From NCBI GenBank assembly GCA_029547025.1, contig JAKPQA010000145.1, positions 1 through 64,000 on the forward strand: a stretch of 64,000 nt of DNA, in the 5' to 3' direction. Below are positions 61,497-64,000 of this stretch, piece after piece. Position 1 is the stretch's first letter, and each line of letters begins with the position of its first letter. Under the pieces are notes generated by a model. The model was not told where the DNA came from. It searched no databases and saw only the letters and a program-made list of their open reading frames with translations. This DNA is from Armatimonadota bacterium. GTDB taxonomy: Bacteria; Armatimonadota; Zipacnadia; UBA1398; JAKPQA01. A program made the translations under genes and the position numbers.

Positions 61497-62654
61497 TCAC
61501 AGCGACGCCGCGAAGATCGACTCCAGCAGCTCGCGCGTCGCCGGGCGTGGGTTCGTCTTGATGTGCCCCATCGATCTCAGCACGCCCTCATAGACTCGGC
61601 CGAAGTCAGCTGCCGTCACCCCGCGCCCCCCCAGCCGCTCGCAGAGCCCGATTCGCTCCAGGAGACCCCGGAGCGCACTGCCCGCGCGCGTCGCCGCCTC
61701 GGCGTCCGGCAGCCCGCTGCACTCCGGATCCAACGCCCGAGCGATCCGCGCGTACTGGCTCTCAGCGTCAATGCGGTTGGCCTCAAAGACGGCAGGAAGC
61801 ACGGCGGCGATGGCCACGCCGTGGGGAATGCCGAACGTCGCGCCCAACGGGTGGGCCAACATGTGTGCACACCCCACGCCCGCGTTGAGGGCGGCGCCCC
61901 CCAGCGCGCTAGCGATCTGCATGGCCGCCCGCGCCTCCAGGTCCGTCCCGTCCGCCACGGCCCTCTGCAGGTTCGCCCCAATGAGCTCCAGCGCCGTGAT
62001 GGCCCAGCCGGACGTGACCGGGTTCGCGTTCAGCGACACAAACGATTCGGCCGCGTGCGACAGGGCGTCGATCCCCGTGTACGCTGTCTCGAAGGGCGGA
62101 AGCAAGACCGTCAGCTCCGGGTCGAGGATCGCCAGCATCGGAACCATGCTCGAGTCCATTACGGACTTCTTGATGCCCTCGGTCCGGTTCGTCAGCACCG
62201 CCACCCGGTTGGATTCGGAGCCCGTGCCCGATGTGGTCGGGATCGCCACATAGGGCAGACCGGGCCGCTCGAGCTGGCGCCGCCCCATCTGGTAGTCCGC
62301 CGCACCGCCCTCGTGGGTTGCGAGCACAGCCGCCGCCTTGGCGCAGTCCAGGACACTACCGCCCCCCAGGCCGATGACCATGTCCGCACCACTCTCCCGG
62401 CATGCCGCTGCGGCCGCGTCCGCCGTCTCGGTGCTCGGGTCGGGCTCGATGCCCCCGAAGACGGTCGCCCTCACGCCAACCGAGGAGAGGGACTCCAACG
62501 CACGGTCGAGTACGCCGCTGCGCCGGACCGAGCCGCCGCCGATGGCCACCAGAGCTCGGCGCCCCAGCGGCAAGATCAGTCGTCCCAAGTCCGACAGAGC
62601 GCCGGGAGCGCACGTGGTGCGGCGAGTCAGAGTGATGTCAAACGTGAAAGTCAT
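61497..62654 (-). CDS. Iron-containing alcohol dehydrogenase
   Basis: VIGLGGGSVLDCAKAAAVLATH, VAIPTTSGTGSESNRVAVLTN, GVGCAHMLAHPLGATFGIPHGVAIAAVLP. Confidence 0.95.
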   Translation of the reverse strand: MTFTFDITLTRRTTCAPGALSDLGRLILPLGRRALVAIGGGSVRRSGVLDRALESLSSVGVRATVFGGIEPDPSTETADAAAAACRESGADMVIGLGGGSVLDCAKAAAVLATHEGGAADYQMGRRQLERPGLPYVAIPTTSGTGSESNRVAVLTNRTEGIKKSVMDSSMVPMLAILDPELTVLLPPFETAYTGIDALSHAAESFVSLNANPVTSGWAITALELIGANLQRAVADGTDLEARAAMQIASALGGAALNAGVGCAHMLAHPLGATFGIPHGVAIAAVLPAVFEANRIDAESQYARIARALDPECSGLPDAEAATRAGSALRGLLERIGLCERLGGRGVTAADFGRVYEGVLRSMGHIKTNPRPATRELLESIFAASL

Positions 62655-63736
62655 GGCGTGCGCCCTTCCTGGTGTGTGGTGTCCGGACCGGCTTGCTTGT
62701 GGAGGTCGCCGGACGAGTCCCACACGACTGGCTTCGAGACCGTCGCCACCTGTGTTGCTGCGTCATAGGCCAGTGGGTCGAGGCCCTTGATCGGCGCGCC
62801 CTCGGCGATGGGCCGGCCGCGTGCCAGCTCGTTCGCGAGAATCACCGCGGCATAGCCCACGTCCGCAGGACGCCAGAACACGGTGTGCCGAATGGTTCCG
62901 CGCTCCAGGTGCTCCGAGACGGTGTTGGGCCCTCCAACGCCCGTGAGGCGGATCTTGCCCGACGCATCCCGCGCCTCGATCGCCTCGGCCGCCCCCTTCA
63001 GACACCGCGGGTCCAGGGCCAAAACGCCGCCGATGGCCGCGTACTGCGCGAGCAGCGCGTCCACCGCGACCTTCGGATCGGGCGTCGATTGCCGCGGGAA
63101 CTCGACGCGCCCCATCGACATGTCGGGATAGGCCTCCGCGAGTCGGGCCTCGATGGCGTCGAACAGCGCCGTGGTCGAGGGGGACGACGATGCCAGGGTC
63201 ACGGCGGCGAAGCGCCCCGTGTCGCCCATCTCGGCGGCCAGCGTGTCCATGAGCGCGCGCCCCAGCTCCGCCTCGTCCCAGGGCTTGACGAACAGCGCCC
63301 GGCCGGAGTCGGGCAGGTCCTCCACCAGTGTCACCAGTCGCGTGCCGGCCGAGCGCGCCGCCTCGGCCACTGACGTCCAGCCCCGAGGCTCTTCAGGCGC
63401 GACGCAAATGACATCGATCCGGCCGGCGATCCATCCGGACACCACCTCGGGTGCCGCGCCTTCTGCCCCGCGGGCCGCGCCGTCCCACTTCAGCTCGGCG
63501 GGCTCCCCACGGCTGGACAGATCCGCCTTTGCCCGCTCTGCCCCGTCCTGGAGCAGCGCGGCATGGGTCGCATCCAGGCCGCGCAGCGACAGACCGATGG
63601 TGACCATCGGTCCCGCGTTCGGGCTCGCCCCCCCATGGCCGGTGTCGCCGGGCGATGGCCGCCGGGCACACCCGACGCTACAGGCGCCGACGGCGGCCAT
63701 GAGGCCGATGACCCCCAGTTGCTGAAGACCTCGCAT
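62651..63736 (-). CDS. Sugar ABC transporter-type substrate-binding lipoprotein
   Basis: Lipoprotein signal LMAAVGACSVGC; periplasmic-binding-protein pattern (GVLALDPRCLKGAAEAIEA, RLTGVGG, VFWRPADVGYAAVILANEL). Confidence 0.75.
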   Translation of the reverse strand: MRGLQQLGVIGLMAAVGACSVGCARRPSPGDTGHGGASPNAGPMVTIGLSLRGLDATHAALLQDGAERAKADLSSRGEPAELKWDGAARGAEGAAPEVVSGWIAGRIDVICVAPEEPRGWTSVAEAARSAGTRLVTLVEDLPDSGRALFVKPWDEAELGRALMDTLAAEMGDTGRFAAVTLASSSPSTTALFDAIEARLAEAYPDMSMGRVEFPRQSTPDPKVAVDALLAQYAAIGGVLALDPRCLKGAAEAIEARDASGKIRLTGVGGPNTVSEHLERGTIRHTVFWRPADVGYAAVILANELARGRPIAEGAPIKGLDPLAYDAATQVATVSKPVVWDSSGDLHKQAGPDTTHQEGRTP

Positions 63737-63879
63737 CGGTCCCCTCCGATCTGCAGTCCCTGCTCTCATCGACCCCGAGGGCACGCTTTGGGTTCAGCCG
63801 GCCGGATATGATGTCCTCCGGCTCCGCATGACAGGCAGTACTATTCCGGGTTATTGCCGGTATATGCTGCGCATTTCCG

Positions 63880-63908
63880 TTGACATGGTGTGACTATGTC
63901 CCTAGACT
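63880..63908 (+). promoter_or_regulatory. Sigma70-type promoter reading out of the window
   Basis: TTGACA (63880..63885), 17-nt spacer, TAGACT (63903..63908); flanked by an inverted repeat CTGCGCAT/ATGCGCAG. Confidence 0.6.
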
Positions 63909-64000
63909 ATGCGCAGTTGGTTGCCGGTAATCGTTTTCCGATACCCGGCTCCCTGCAGTAGTCGTACACTGGCCCAAGCCATATGGATCGCACGGCGCCC

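Overview
High-GC bacterial chromosomal window with about 46 supportable CDSs, no rRNA, tRNA or CRISPR that I can see, and no transposon. Left third: GH29 fucosidase, a GlcD-GlcE-type fused FAD oxidase, rhomboid protease, two PHP phosphoesterases, UxaA-family hydrolase, cysS, then a compact trio (class I isoprenoid/terpene-synthase-like enzyme, NHLP/Nif11-like leader peptide-like small protein, geranylgeranyl-reductase-like flavoprotein) facing an MFS transporter. Next come two paralogous lipoproteins, an F5/8-type C glycosidase-like protein, a ComEC core without a visible nuclease domain, and pth. Centre: a type IV pilus block on the minus strand (PilZ, PilM, PilN, PilO, PilP-like, PilQ, PilB, HDOD, PilT, PilC), followed by a sigma-70 factor fused to a C-terminal GGDEF-like domain. 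That domain has lost the catalytic signature (EGGTF) but keeps an exactly spaced RxxD inhibitory-site motif, which suggests a c-di-GMP-sensing sigma factor. Right third: ExeA-like ATPase, ECF sigma/anti-sigma pair, glnE/P-II, moeA, DUF2961/GH172 protein, a corrinoid methyltransferase-like protein, DUF89, ZIP transporter, nusB, folD, xseAB, dxs, MrfA-like helicase, acyl-CoA dehydratase activase, GPP34, Fe-ADH and a sugar-binding lipoprotein. The two leading candidates for a little-described system are the sigma-GGDEF fusion beside the pilus locus and the isoprenoid-synthase/NHLP/GGR trio. All calls come from reading the sequence and recalled family motifs; no database search was run. Many start codons are inferred.
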